Numbered from the stretch's first letter, positions 19,211 to 28,752 are shown. The stretch: DNA of 64,000 nucleotides from a virus (IMGVR_UViG_3300031957_002603:62001-126000), one strand, 5' to 3'. A program made the numbers and translations. The notes: generated by a model not told the origin, from the sequence alone.

Positions 19211-22200
19211 TAGAATTATAGGAAACGGCAACTTGCCAAATGTCTATATATCCCAGATTGAGGTAAAAGATTCTAATCGCATCGCTGGTCTTGAGAAGAT
19301 GATAAAAATATCTTTGACCTTGGTCGTTAAAGATAAAAAGATCAACGGAAACTTTCAATGGTCGCAGAACGGCTTCATGACTGACTATCTCTTGATCAAT
19401 CTCCTTCAATCCACTAATCAGAACTTCTCAAATCAAATAACAAACGGTGACTTTACAATTATTAAGTCAGATTATAAAAACTCGACTTTCTTTAACGAAA
19501 CGCAAGTAAAAAGAATGTCAAAAAAATTAAAACAATACACTGACTCTAAAACACAATTCTTGGGCTTAGACTCGAACGGAAATGAAATTTATGATTTTTA
19601 TTATGATTTTGAAATTGATATTAAACAAAGCGCAGCGACAAACTTAACTTACTTTGCCAACATCAGCATCGACTCGACTGATCTCGCAGTGCAATATAAT
19701 GCTGATTTCTCTTCAAACATAATGTCCCTATATCAAGGCCCAGTGACATCCGAGATTGTATTTGCCGGAGGCCAACTTCAAACATCAACAAATAAATTTG
19801 TTTATTCCGATGGCATGCAATATGGTGGAGCGGTTCATGAACACGAAGGCCAATATATGGAAGGACCCTTCCACACAAACAGAAGACATAGAAACCTCAC
19901 TGTATCACAGATTCCAAACTTAAAGATTAAAGACCTTAGAGGCGTGAATCAACAACCAAAACTGCTGAACGCTCAAAAGCAAATTAATAATTTCTTTGGT
20001 GATCCGTATACGACAAACGACGAAGACGGAAGAATAAAGAAAATATTTTTTGTTGATTTCAACTCAATATTTAGACAAAAGACCAAATATGGTGAAATGT
20101 TACACCAGATAGACCAAAATGTTTATGAAGAGGCATTATCAAATTTTAAAATTAAGAAACTTTCTATATATCGTGATCAAGTGATTGTGACCGAAAATAA
20201 TTCAAACTATGCCAAAAAGAAAGAAATTATCACGCCGGTACAAGGTTCAAGAAAGATTCTAAATATCACGAAGGACATAACAGCGTATAATCTGTCTTCC
20301 TCGTACAACATCATGTCCTCGATTGAAGAGGTCAACATGGGTTCATCAAAAGTTAGATACTTTAACGTTGTTGACGAAGATGCCAAAGACAGATATTCCG
20401 GAAACTACGCTTACACAATGGAACTGAAGATTATCGACAGTTCGATTGATTATTTAAAATCTAAATTTACAAAATATAAAGCAGACATCAAAGCGTTGGA
20501 AAGTTATTATCTGAGAGCAAACAAGAGAAAATATTACAACTCTTTCAAGAAACAATTCACAAATCAGTTCATAAGTGACGAAAACTCTCTTTATAATCTC
20601 GGTACGCCGTCTAGTTTTACCACAGTGCCGTGGATTATATCGGTAGAGAATTATTCAGAACTTAATAAATTTTTAAACTTTTCAACCGAAGATGAAGACA
20701 TCGCAATTAAGAATAATGTTTTTAACTCAATTAGTCCAAAGACCGGAAACACAAATGGTATTCTAAACTTTATTCAAATGTACAAGGATGCTGTATTAAC
20801 CTTTACCACAAAATTCGGACTTAACAGCATGATTCAAGGCAGCGGATTTAATGTCTCTCCTTCGTCAAGATCACCTGTGCTGAAGAACTTGATAGAAATA
20901 TCTTATACAGACGAGGACTATACAGACTTTGCAATTACTAGATCTGGCTACCGTATTGTGCCAAAGCAGCCAACTGAGACAGTAACGCTGGGTGCGTTGC
21001 CATATGAAAGCCCAGTCACCACCGCTGTAGTAGAAAAACCGGTCTTTACGCAAGAAAGAATACCTCTATCTGGATTCCAGTCAAGAGTTGAGGACGAGAA
21101 AAAAAGATTTTTCCGCAATAATCCAACATTGACTCGGTCAGAAAAAAAGAATTTCAAAAGGAAAAACCTTGATTCTTTTACAAATATTAATAAAAAGGCG
21201 CCAAAATATTTAACGCCAATTGCTATGTCAGATAAGGGAAGCAAAATAGATCTCTCTGCTCCGAGCCGAACTAATAGTAAAAAATTAAATAAAAAAATAA
21301 AAGAAATTAACAAAAGAAAAAACAAAACAAAATATAAAAGAAAGTTTAAAAAAAGATCCAACAGGTTGCTTAAAAATAAAAGAAATCCTCAAAAGAATAA
21401 AAGAAATCTTCGAGCGAACAAACGCCCCACAAGAAGTAGAATTTTTTCAAAAAAAATAAAATTTATGAAGCCTCCGGCAATTAAGCAATTTGATTTAAAT
21501 AGAAAATTAAATTATGATGCTGCCGATTATCTTGGAAAACAAACCAAAATTAATTCAACAACTGAAAAGTTTCAACTGCAAGAACTCGACAGAAAAGAAG
21601 TATTTAGAACAAGTGAAAAGATAAGATCTGCTATTTTAAAAAGAAAAATTAAAAAAACAAGAAATAAATTTGATATGGAATCAAAGAATAATATTATTGA
21701 TAATATTATTAGCGATGACAATGTCGATACAGATATGGCTTTACAAGATATGCCACTTCAATTGAAAGCGCTCGTCTCTTCTAGAAACGAATCATCTAAA
21801 TCTAATCTTTTATCTTCACAGTCAGATGTTCTGGTTTCAGAAGAAACAGAAAATGAAATGCTAATTACTCACTTCAATATACAAAAACTAGAATATCTAC
21901 ACGGCTTTATGGAAGATGAAAATGGTGACCCAATCATCACGGCCCCTATTTGGAAAGAGGCTGATGCTGACTCACTTGCCTCAATTCAAACTCCGTCTTT
22001 TGTTATGAGAGCCGTTAACTATGTAAACGAATCATTATTTGTTGATATACCTGATGAAATAGATCTTCCAATATTTGATTCATTCATGGTTTTTAACAAT
22101 GACACAAACTTTGTTACGACAAATCAGCAAACAATTATTAGTCCACTGTTCTATAGTTATAATAATAATTCTGATGTTGTTTATGATTTTTGTACTTCGA

Positions 22201-22343
22201 ACATTATAAAACAATCAGAAAAGCAAAATGGATTATTCACAAACCAACGACAAGTTGCCGCAAACGTTACATCACAGGTTCAAGATGGAAATCAGACAAT
22301 TACAACTGGCCGCTCTGGAGCGCCTAGTGGAGGCTCGTACTAG
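19203..22343 (+). CDS. Large virion protein with extremely Lys/Arg-rich central segment
   Basis: The ATG at 19203 is chosen over the GTG at 19200; GGAG lies about 8 bases upstream, giving 1046 residues. The N-terminal 610 residues look folded and mixed (for example 'AGGQLQTSTNKFVYSDGMQYGG'). Residues about 627-758 are dominated by Lys, Arg and Asn ('KKLNKKIKEINKRKNKTKYK' is typical), with repeated 'KNKRN' turns and almost no hydrophobics. The C-terminal 250 residues are acidic and normal. The basic part could bind DNA, RNA, LPS or an acidic partner. The neighbours are tail and baseplate genes. No family is recognised. Confidence 0.5.
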   Translation: MIDRIIGNGNLPNVYISQIEVKDSNRIAGLEKMIKISLTLVVKDKKINGNFQWSQNGFMTDYLLINLLQSTNQNFSNQITNGDFTIIKSDYKNSTFFNETQVKRMSKKLKQYTDSKTQFLGLDSNGNEIYDFYYDFEIDIKQSAATNLTYFANISIDSTDLAVQYNADFSSNIMSLYQGPVTSEIVFAGGQLQTSTNKFVYSDGMQYGGAVHEHEGQYMEGPFHTNRRHRNLTVSQIPNLKIKDLRGVNQQPKLLNAQKQINNFFGDPYTTNDEDGRIKKIFFVDFNSIFRQKTKYGEMLHQIDQNVYEEALSNFKIKKLSIYRDQVIVTENNSNYAKKKEIITPVQGSRKILNITKDITAYNLSSSYNIMSSIEEVNMGSSKVRYFNVVDEDAKDRYSGNYAYTMELKIIDSSIDYLKSKFTKYKADIKALESYYLRANKRKYYNSFKKQFTNQFISDENSLYNLGTPSSFTTVPWIISVENYSELNKFLNFSTEDEDIAIKNNVFNSISPKTGNTNGILNFIQMYKDAVLTFTTKFGLNSMIQGSGFNVSPSSRSPVLKNLIEISYTDEDYTDFAITRSGYRIVPKQPTETVTLGALPYESPVTTAVVEKPVFTQERIPLSGFQSRVEDEKKRFFRNNPTLTRSEKKNFKRKNLDSFTNINKKAPKYLTPIAMSDKGSKIDLSAPSRTNSKKLNKKIKEINKRKNKTKYKRKFKKRSNRLLKNKRNPQKNKRNLRANKRPTRSRIFSKKIKFMKPPAIKQFDLNRKLNYDAADYLGKQTKINSTTEKFQLQELDRKEVFRTSEKIRSAILKRKIKKTRNKFDMESKNNIIDNIISDDNVDTDMALQDMPLQLKALVSSRNESSKSNLLSSQSDVLVSEETENEMLITHFNIQKLEYLHGFMEDENGDPIITAPIWKEADADSLASIQTPSFVMRAVNYVNESLFVDIPDEIDLPIFDSFMVFNNDTNFVTTNQQTIISPLFYSYNNNSDVVYDFCTSNIIKQSEKQNGLFTNQRQVAANVTSQVQDGNQTITTGRSGAPSGGSY

Positions 22344-24427
22344 TGTCTACATTTACTAAAATCATTGTTAAAGATACGAATTACTTTGATAGAATACAGG
22401 CAAACACAAATCCGACAATCACTGTTGAGAATACGGCCAACCTTACAACAACTTTCAATAATCAATTGAGAGAGAAAAAAATAAATGTTGAGTTTGTGTC
22501 CTCGGAGTTTGATCAGAATCAAGCCAACCTTACTTTGAACGAAAAGATAAAGATTACCGCAATCCCTTCTGCTTATGGATCATTTGATGCTTTTAGATCC
22601 GAGATCCAGCAGTCTCTTAATTTAAATTACCTTAATCATTTAACGAGCATTCAAACACAACAAAGAACGCAAACAAATGACAATGCAGATTTTACGATCT
22701 CGTATGTATCAAGTTACAATTATTATGCTCAGGGATACGAGAACTTTATATCAGATATAGATGAAAAGTTAATAGGTAATTATTATGTTGAGAAAAATCA
22801 AACCGATGTCTCAAAAATATATAATTTTAATGCGCCGAACAAAGACTTTTTTAATGCAATTGGATCAACACAGCAAGTAGAAACAAGTGACGAATCATTG
22901 CAGACATTTAGAAACTGTATTTTAAACAATATTAGTTCTGTTATGAGCGAGGTTCAAAAATATCCGTTTTATTTTAACTTTAAGTTTGAGACGCATGGTA
23001 ATGACAACTTGACAGACTTCATGAACTCAACAGGAATGGTTTATGACTTGATGGACTTTTATGTGAATTCACAACCAGCAGCGTCAACAAGTTTTGATTT
23101 ATTGTTTACCGGTGACTCGGCTAATGTGCGAGAGAACGTTACAACAAGAATCTTTCCGTTCTCTACGTGGTTAAACGATACAAACTACAATTTGTCAAAC
23201 TTGGATCAAATCAAATTAATTGGAGCATCTTATCGCCAGATTGGAAACATGGAGGGCAAGTTTCAAAAACTGACCCTAAACGGAATCTTTAGAAATAAAG
23301 TTAAAGAAAACCTGAGAACAATTGAAAAAGTTTTTAATAATGAAGAGTGCTCCAATCAAGTTCTTTTTTACAAAGTCGAGAAGTATATCAACAACTTTCT
23401 CGGAGTCCCGACACAAACATTCTGGTTCATGAATAAGCATGACGCAGTGAACTATTACGACACACAGGTAAAGTATGGGACTCCATATGCCTACAGGCTT
23501 ATAGCCTATACGCTAGTTGTAGGAAACAGTTATCAATATACAAATGCTGAATTTCTTGACAATGATGGCGAATATACTGTGATGCTCGATGTTGTTAATG
23601 TACCAAGCGCTCAAGTCGTCGAGATTCCCTTGATTGAATTCACATTAGTGTCAATACAGAATCCACCGCTCAAACCACAAGTTTCTTTCAGCACAAAGAT
23701 GAGTTCTGACAACAATATTAAGATCACGCTGGGAGATAATGTCGGAGATGGTCTGGATGATTTTGTTGTGATATCCGATGCCGATAGAGTACAAGAACGC
23801 CTTATGGGTATTGTTGCTAATAATTATAACGGCAATAATCAGAAAAGATATTTCAATAGTGATGGCAATCCTGTCTACTACGAGATCTACAGACTTAATA
23901 TGCCACCAAAGAGTTATCAAGACTTTGTTGGATTTAAAATAGCAGATGCAAAGCAATTCTTTTCAGATAGCAAGAAAACTTCTTCTGATGTTTCAATAAA
24001 CGATTATATTTTATCAAACACAGACTATTATTATATGATAAGGTCCGCCAATATTCATGGCCATGTTGGCAACCCGAGCAAGGTTTACAAAGTGTCGTTG
24101 GTGCAAGATGCAGATGATTCAAAAATCAATGTTGAAATTTATGATTTCCCAAAACCAAAACTTTTTGACAACAACAAAAAATTTAATTCTTTGCTCCAAG
24201 TCAGGCCAGCACTAGGTCAAGTAGTTTTTGATAATAATCAGCCGGCTTTGTTTAATGAAACTTCAGCAAAAAACAAACTAAATAATATTAGGCTTGGTGA
24301 TTTGCCTGAACAAATATGGGGCAATACTTTCAAAATAAGATGCACTAGTTCGACAACCGGTAAAAAAATAGATTTCAACGTTACGTTCAACATTAAAACG
24401 ATAAATTCGGAAGAGAATTTTGATTAG
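22343..24427 (+). CDS. Virion structural protein (694 aa), tail/baseplate block
   Basis: The GTG start shares one base with the upstream TAG, and no ATG is close by, so GTG is the likely start. The protein is rich in Asn, Phe and Tyr. It shows no catalytic signature. A fibronectin-type region is likely from about residue 375, where beta strands include 'PYAYRLIAYTLVVGNSYQY' (about 391-409) and 'DYYYMIRSANIHGHVGNPSKVYKV' (about 566-589); these are the classic 'Y.YR..A' and 'YYY.IR..N..G..S' endings of FnIII-like modules. Such modules are common in tail proteins and may aid surface contact. The function is otherwise unknown. Confidence 0.5.
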   Translation: MSTFTKIIVKDTNYFDRIQANTNPTITVENTANLTTTFNNQLREKKINVEFVSSEFDQNQANLTLNEKIKITAIPSAYGSFDAFRSEIQQSLNLNYLNHLTSIQTQQRTQTNDNADFTISYVSSYNYYAQGYENFISDIDEKLIGNYYVEKNQTDVSKIYNFNAPNKDFFNAIGSTQQVETSDESLQTFRNCILNNISSVMSEVQKYPFYFNFKFETHGNDNLTDFMNSTGMVYDLMDFYVNSQPAASTSFDLLFTGDSANVRENVTTRIFPFSTWLNDTNYNLSNLDQIKLIGASYRQIGNMEGKFQKLTLNGIFRNKVKENLRTIEKVFNNEECSNQVLFYKVEKYINNFLGVPTQTFWFMNKHDAVNYYDTQVKYGTPYAYRLIAYTLVVGNSYQYTNAEFLDNDGEYTVMLDVVNVPSAQVVEIPLIEFTLVSIQNPPLKPQVSFSTKMSSDNNIKITLGDNVGDGLDDFVVISDADRVQERLMGIVANNYNGNNQKRYFNSDGNPVYYEIYRLNMPPKSYQDFVGFKIADAKQFFSDSKKTSSDVSINDYILSNTDYYYMIRSANIHGHVGNPSKVYKVSLVQDADDSKINVEIYDFPKPKLFDNNKKFNSLLQVRPALGQVVFDNNQPALFNETSAKNKLNNIRLGDLPEQIWGNTFKIRCTSSTTGKKIDFNVTFNIKTINSEENFD

Positions 24428-24428
24428 A

Positions 24429-24436
24429 ACTAATTA
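24429..24436 (+). promoter_or_regulatory. Candidate late promoter motif ACTAATTA
   Basis: The motif lies just after the stop at 24427 and 31 bases before the next ATG. It fits the ACTAWTTA pattern and is followed by an AT-rich ATATAA stretch. Confidence 0.4.
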
Positions 24437-24459
24437 ATATAACAATTTGAGGATTAAAT

Positions 24460-25425
24460 ATGGGATTTTTAGATAACAGTGGCGATATCATTCTTGATGT
24501 TGTGCTTACTGATTTGGGCAGACAATTGCTCGCTAAAGGCGACGGGTCATTCAATGTAACCAAGTTTGCATTGTCGGATGACGAAATCGACTATAGTTTG
24601 TATAACAAGAATCATCCAAGCGGTAGTTCTTACTACGATCTAGAGGTTCTGCAAACCCCTGTGTTCGAAGCATTTACTGACAACGCTGCATCGATGAAAA
24701 ATAAACTTCTGACATTTGAAAATCAGAATCTTTTGTTCTTGCCTGTTCTCAAACTAAATCAATCGTTTCCGGGCACCTCTTTGCATACTGATGGCGCATT
24801 TGTTGTTGCGGTTGACAGAAACACAGAGGATAACACTTCTACAACTAGCCCCGCAACTTCAATTGGTACAACATCGGAAGGTAAGGTTGTCGCTGGTGTG
24901 ATCTTTGGTGAGTCTCTAGGTGCAGGTGCGCAAGCACAGAACTTCATCAGAGTCGACCAAGGCCTTGACACAACACAAGTATCAGCCAAAAAGGCTTTAG
25001 ATCCAGATCTTGTTGAGACTGAATACATGATTCAAATCGACAACCGCCTAGGTTCGATTGTAAGTTTTGACGGCGCCAACCGTGCAGTACCTGATTATAT
25101 TGACGATGACAACATCGCCTATTACACTTTCTCTCTCGGTACGGATCAACAATACGTTCAGAACAACACAGTCACCGAGGACACAAATACAGAAACAATC
25201 TTGGGCCCACGAGGAACATTCTTCAGGTTCTCAGTTGCTTCTTCGCTAGAGTTGAATACAAGCACATACTTGTTCACCCAACTTGGTTCTACAACCACGA
25301 TGGATAATGCGGGTGGCAATGATCCTTCTCCATCAACTGTAAAACTTATTGACACAATTGTCAAAGTAACCGGAATGACCACAGGATACAGCGTTGATAT
25401 TCCTGTACGATTTGTAAAACTATAG
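24460..25425 (+). CDS. Virion protein sharing N-terminal domain with the 18233 product
   Basis: 321 residues. It opens 'MGFLDNSGDIILDVVLTDLG' then 'RQLLAKGDGSFNVTKFALSDDEIDYSLY', the same 'LT..GR.LL..G......F...DD.I.Y' layout as the 325-residue protein at 18233, indicating a shared domain. The remainder is Ser/Thr/Asn-rich beta. A good SD (TTGAGG) precedes the ATG, and an ACTAATTA motif suggests that a new transcript starts here. Proteins of this type recur in marine T4-like phages; their role in the particle is unknown to me. Confidence 0.45.
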   Translation: MGFLDNSGDIILDVVLTDLGRQLLAKGDGSFNVTKFALSDDEIDYSLYNKNHPSGSSYYDLEVLQTPVFEAFTDNAASMKNKLLTFENQNLLFLPVLKLNQSFPGTSLHTDGAFVVAVDRNTEDNTSTTSPATSIGTTSEGKVVAGVIFGESLGAGAQAQNFIRVDQGLDTTQVSAKKALDPDLVETEYMIQIDNRLGSIVSFDGANRAVPDYIDDDNIAYYTFSLGTDQQYVQNNTVTEDTNTETILGPRGTFFRFSVASSLELNTSTYLFTQLGSTTTMDNAGGNDPSPSTVKLIDTIVKVTGMTTGYSVDIPVRFVKL

Positions 25426-25434
25426 GATTAGAAA

Positions 25435-26574
25435 ATGGCAAGTTCTTTTAAACAAATAACCCCAAATGACAGAGTATCAACACGAACTCTATTGCACGAA
25501 GCAATTCCACTAACCGGAACGATAGTTTCCGGAACATATTCCGATGAGAACATCAAAAACTATTCTCACGGTATGTTCCAGTCTGTATATGACTACCCTT
25601 ATCTAAGTTCTTCTGCAAATCACATTTTTGATATTACTGCTGGATATTCTTCAGATAGTGAATTGTCTGGTGCAGATAATGCCCAGAATGCAAAGAAGAT
25701 TAATATCTACAACCAAATGTCACAAATGCTAGTTGGCTATGACATCACAGGTTCGGTATTAAAATTTGATGAAGATGGAAACATATTGGCCGGAGGAAAC
25801 AAACTTAAAGAATGTATCTTCTTGAATTTCTCTCGACTTCTTTATAAAGATGAGGTCAAGAAAGGAACTTTCTCGCTTGAACTCGGTGTTAATCCTGCCT
25901 TTGAATTAACAGCATCTTCACAAAGCACCTTTAATCATAGAATTCTAATTACCGACTTTAGTGGATCTGATGGTTATCTTGTAAACTCTCCTCTTGGTGA
26001 GTATGGCGTTTTATATGCAACCGCTAGTACAGAAACAGCAGGTGTTGAAATCCTCGCTAATGATCCTAGCACCAATGGTCGCCCACCTTGTGGTTTGATT
26101 TATTATCAAGCGGGTGTTGCTGTACTGTCTTCTTCGCTGTTTTTGGATAACAGATCGGGACAACATGGATTACTTGAGGAGGGAACCACAATTGCAAACC
26201 TTAGTTGCTCAGGACCAGTCAGTATCTCAGAAGATATTAACGCTGTATTATCTGGCTCACTCATCACAGGCTCTGCGGACAATTTGAGAAATAGAATTTA
26301 CAATCTTCAGTTTAACAATACTGTCGAACTTAATTCAACAATTTATTTCTGCCGAGTAAACCATAACGAGTTCAACTATTCAGGTAATCCAACCTATCTT
26401 AGTTCTTCACAGATCAGAGTCAAAGAGGTCTCAACTGACGAGCCTGTCTCGTACATCACGACTGTTGGTCTTTACTCCGAGAATAACGAACTTCTTGCTG
26501 TTGGCAAACTCAGTGAGCCACTTAAGAAAACTCCTTCGAATGAATTCACGATTAGAACGAGACTAGACTATTAG
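25435..26574 (+). CDS. Tail/fibre structural protein, paralogue A
   Basis: 379 residues, Ser/Asn/Tyr-rich. Its C-terminal third ('HNEFNYSGNPTYLS' ... 'YITTVGLYSENNELLAVGKL' ... 'PLKKTP') matches the C-terminus of the next gene product in layout and words, so the two genes are paralogues that keep a common assembly or attachment domain while the N-terminal parts differ. It is preceded by GGATTAG 5-8 bases before the ATG. A structural role at the tail or baseplate is inferred from paralogy and context. Confidence 0.5.
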   Translation: MASSFKQITPNDRVSTRTLLHEAIPLTGTIVSGTYSDENIKNYSHGMFQSVYDYPYLSSSANHIFDITAGYSSDSELSGADNAQNAKKINIYNQMSQMLVGYDITGSVLKFDEDGNILAGGNKLKECIFLNFSRLLYKDEVKKGTFSLELGVNPAFELTASSQSTFNHRILITDFSGSDGYLVNSPLGEYGVLYATASTETAGVEILANDPSTNGRPPCGLIYYQAGVAVLSSSLFLDNRSGQHGLLEEGTTIANLSCSGPVSISEDINAVLSGSLITGSADNLRNRIYNLQFNNTVELNSTIYFCRVNHNEFNYSGNPTYLSSSQIRVKEVSTDEPVSYITTVGLYSENNELLAVGKLSEPLKKTPSNEFTIRTRLDY

Positions 26575-26580
26575 CATGTT

Positions 26581-27756
26581 ATGTCATTTTATAAATTTAC
26601 AGAAGATGACTTATTTACAAATACAATAGAAGCATACCCCGAGTATTCTTTCTACATCGTTAGTAGTTCGGTTTATATAAACAATATTCCAAATGCATCT
26701 GGTGCCCTGACTGACAATATCTTCGGAGTACCAGATGGTTTCCTATCGCTGTATGAATATAACATCGACAGACCCTCGACTTATATCTATCCATTTCTCT
26801 ACAAAGATGGATTAAAGAATATATTCAAATCGTATAATACCGGCTCGTACAATATCGCAGATTATGGAACCGTAATCACCTCGAGTTATCGCTTGTCTTC
26901 ATCAATCTCAAGATATTATTATGATTCCACCGGTGTCACAGGTTCATCAAGAACTTATTTATTTCCCTTAAAGAACACAATGAATCATTATACATATCTC
27001 TCTCCAAGATATGCGTATTCGGCTTCTTTTGGAGACAAAGATAGTGATAGTGTAAATTTAATAAATATTCCTTCAATTTTTTATGGCTCGTCAATTAAAA
27101 AAGGATCTGTGTCTTTGAAATATTATATATCTGGTTCTCTTGTGGCAGAGTTGGTTGATAAGAATTTCAATGGCGATTTAATTCAAGTTTCAAGTTCAAC
27201 TGACGCAAACGGTGAAGGAAGGGTTGCTGGAACTGTATTGTACAATGAGGGCTTCATTATCTTGACTGGATCATGGAATCTTAATCAACATTTTCCAATC
27301 GGCTTCAATGGTGGCTCTCGCTCTCACAGATGGCTTAATTTTGCTGTAGGCGCTAATGATGGCGCTGTTGGTATTTATGCTAGTGCTTTTCCTTATACTT
27401 CTTTCGCAATCGATTATCAAGGTACAACTCACACACAAACATTAACAATGTTCGCTCATGCGAAGCAAGGCCATTTAAATTATTCAAATAATCCGACTTA
27501 TCTCAAATACAATGAGCCGAACTACAAGAATGCTTCAACAGGATCCTCGGTCTACGGTGAGCGGCCTGTGCCGTTGCATAATAATGTTGATTCGTCGTTC
27601 ACAGATGTCGCTCCAGATTTTGAAAAAGTTACTTATATCTCGAAGGTTGGTATCTATGATGAAAATAAAAATCTCATCGGTATTGCCAAGGTCGCTGTTC
27701 CAATTAAGAAGACAATAAAAAATAACTATACTTTCAAGTTAAAACTTGACATTTAG
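26581..27756 (+). CDS. Tail/fibre structural protein, paralogue B
   Basis: 391 residues, Ser/Tyr-rich. The C-terminal domain ('HLNYSNNPTYLK' ... 'YISKVGIYDENKNLIGIAKV' ... 'PIKKT' ... 'FKLKLDI') is shared with the preceding gene. It is the last gene of the tail block before the replication island. Its final codons (Lys-Leu-Asp-Ile-stop) contain the -35 hexamer of the resolvase promoter. Confidence 0.5.
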   Translation: MSFYKFTEDDLFTNTIEAYPEYSFYIVSSSVYINNIPNASGALTDNIFGVPDGFLSLYEYNIDRPSTYIYPFLYKDGLKNIFKSYNTGSYNIADYGTVITSSYRLSSSISRYYYDSTGVTGSSRTYLFPLKNTMNHYTYLSPRYAYSASFGDKDSDSVNLINIPSIFYGSSIKKGSVSLKYYISGSLVAELVDKNFNGDLIQVSSSTDANGEGRVAGTVLYNEGFIILTGSWNLNQHFPIGFNGGSRSHRWLNFAVGANDGAVGIYASAFPYTSFAIDYQGTTHTQTLTMFAHAKQGHLNYSNNPTYLKYNEPNYKNASTGSSVYGERPVPLHNNVDSSFTDVAPDFEKVTYISKVGIYDENKNLIGIAKVAVPIKKTIKNNYTFKLKLDI

Positions 27757-27774
27757 CAAATTATATGTTATAAT
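27746..27774 (+). promoter_or_regulatory. Consensus sigma70-type promoter (resolvase)
   Basis: TTGACA (27746-27751), a 17-base spacer, and TATAAT (27769-27774): both hexamers are perfect. The -35 box lies inside the last codons of the upstream structural gene. The expected start of transcription (about 27781) falls on or next to the ATG at 27782. Confidence 0.85.
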
Positions 27775-27781
27775 ATATATT

Positions 27782-28333
27782 ATGGAATTACAACGAGTTA
27801 TTTTTGGTATTGACGTCAGTACCTCGCGGATCGGCATCTCCGCTGTAACAACAGATGAGAAATTGGTGTTTGCGGACACCATCACATATAAAAGAAAAGA
27901 TCTATCGCTTGAAGACAAAGCACACATCTTTGAGAACACTCTCGGCAAGATCATGCAGGTTGAACGACTTCACCCTCTTGCTGTGTTTGTTGAGGAACCC
28001 TTCACGGCATTTGCCGGAGGCAAGACAACCGCTAATACAATGGCGAAACTCCAGAGGTTCAACGGCATGTGCTGCTATGCTATTCACAAAAGCATCTTCA
28101 ATCTTTCAGCCCAGTTGCTCCCAGCACGAATCTGTCGCTCTCTCAACGAGATCAAGATTCCCCGAGGATCCAATACAAAGAAATTAATTATTGATTGGGT
28201 CTCCGCAAAATACCCAAAAGACTTCACATACGAGTTGACGAGACACGGCAATCCAAAGCCGGGCACGGATGATAAGGCGGATGCTGTTGTTGTTGCTTTA
28301 GCAGGGTTAAAGAAGTATAAAAGCACTATTTAA
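27782..28333 (+). CDS. ruvC: RuvC-like Holliday junction resolvase
   Basis: 183 residues from the ATG at 27782. The RNase H-like fold of the RuvC family is visible: the first strand 'VIFGIDVS' with the catalytic Asp (residue 10), the mid Glu in 'LAVFVEEP' (about 72-73), and a terminal 'GTDDKADAVVVALAG' (about 160-175) with the paired Asp residues. It would cut branched DNA (four-way junctions) during replication, recombination or packaging. A longer frame could start at the TTG at 27746, but that is the -35 box of its own promoter, so the ATG is chosen. There is no Shine-Dalgarno between promoter and ATG, so the mRNA would be nearly leaderless. Confidence 0.85.
   Translation: MELQRVIFGIDVSTSRIGISAVTTDEKLVFADTITYKRKDLSLEDKAHIFENTLGKIMQVERLHPLAVFVEEPFTAFAGGKTTANTMAKLQRFNGMCCYAIHKSIFNLSAQLLPARICRSLNEIKIPRGSNTKKLIIDWVSAKYPKDFTYELTRHGNPKPGTDDKADAVVVALAGLKKYKSTI
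28325..28332 (+). promoter_or_regulatory. Candidate late promoter motif ACTATTTA (tagged small protein)
   Basis: The exact motif overlaps the resolvase stop codon, 41 bases before the ATG at 28366. It separates a presumably late gene from the sigma70-driven genes around it. Confidence 0.45.
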
Positions 28334-28365
28334 TAACAGATGATTCATTTTGAGGAGATAAAAAA

Positions 28366-28695
28366 ATGAAACTTACAACTGCTAAATTACGACAGATGAT
28401 CAAAGAAGAGTTGGAAGCCACTCTCAACGAAAAGAGAAACACTTATCCAACCGCAAACTGGAAGCAAGAAGCCCTTGCGGCAATTGAAGACGAAGGTATG
28501 AGACCTTCTGCCGGTTTGAAAAGACACATCGCCAAGATGCCTAAGAAACTTGACTTGCGAGATATGTCCGCTTTGGAAGATTGGTTTGGCAAATACAAAG
28601 AATTGCGAGGCAAAATCAAAGGCCACGGCACCGTTGGAAGTTTTGACGACCTTGTCGCAGACATCAAATCAGCATCAGGTTATAATCCCGGATAA
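28366..28695 (+). CDS. Small protein with MKLTT...IKEEL N-terminal tag
   Basis: 109 residues, strong SD (GAGGAG, 8 bases before the ATG). The N-terminus 'MKLTTAKLRQMIKEEL' is nearly identical to that of the genes at 42800 and 36567, while the bodies are unrelated. After the tag comes 'EATLNE|KRN', which contains an L-x-E site of the kind cut by T4-type prohead proteases. The body is basic ('GLKRHIAKMPKKLDLRDM', 'YKELRGKIKGHG'). I infer a possible capsid-internal protein delivered by the tag. No known fold was recognised. It has its own ACTATTTA motif although it sits between early-type genes. Confidence 0.6.
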   Translation: MKLTTAKLRQMIKEELEATLNEKRNTYPTANWKQEALAAIEDEGMRPSAGLKRHIAKMPKKLDLRDMSALEDWFGKYKELRGKIKGHGTVGSFDDLVADIKSASGYNPG

Positions 28696-28704
28696 ACTTT
28701 TTTC

Positions 28705-28733
28705 TTGACAAATCATTTGTGCTGTGTTATCTT
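28705..28733 (+). promoter_or_regulatory. Sigma70-type promoter (primase)
   Basis: TTGACA (28705-28710), a 17-base spacer, TATCTT (28728-28733). The predicted start near 28740 gives a short leader with GAGG before the primase ATG at 28753. The TTG inside this -35 box could be misread as a start codon. Confidence 0.75.
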
Positions 28734-28752
28734 ATATACATCGAGGCACAAC

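Noticed and set aside
28705-28707. TTG start giving a 327-residue primase
   Set aside because: This TTG is the -35 box of a 17-spaced promoter; the ATG at 28753 has an SD and precedes the zinc domain.
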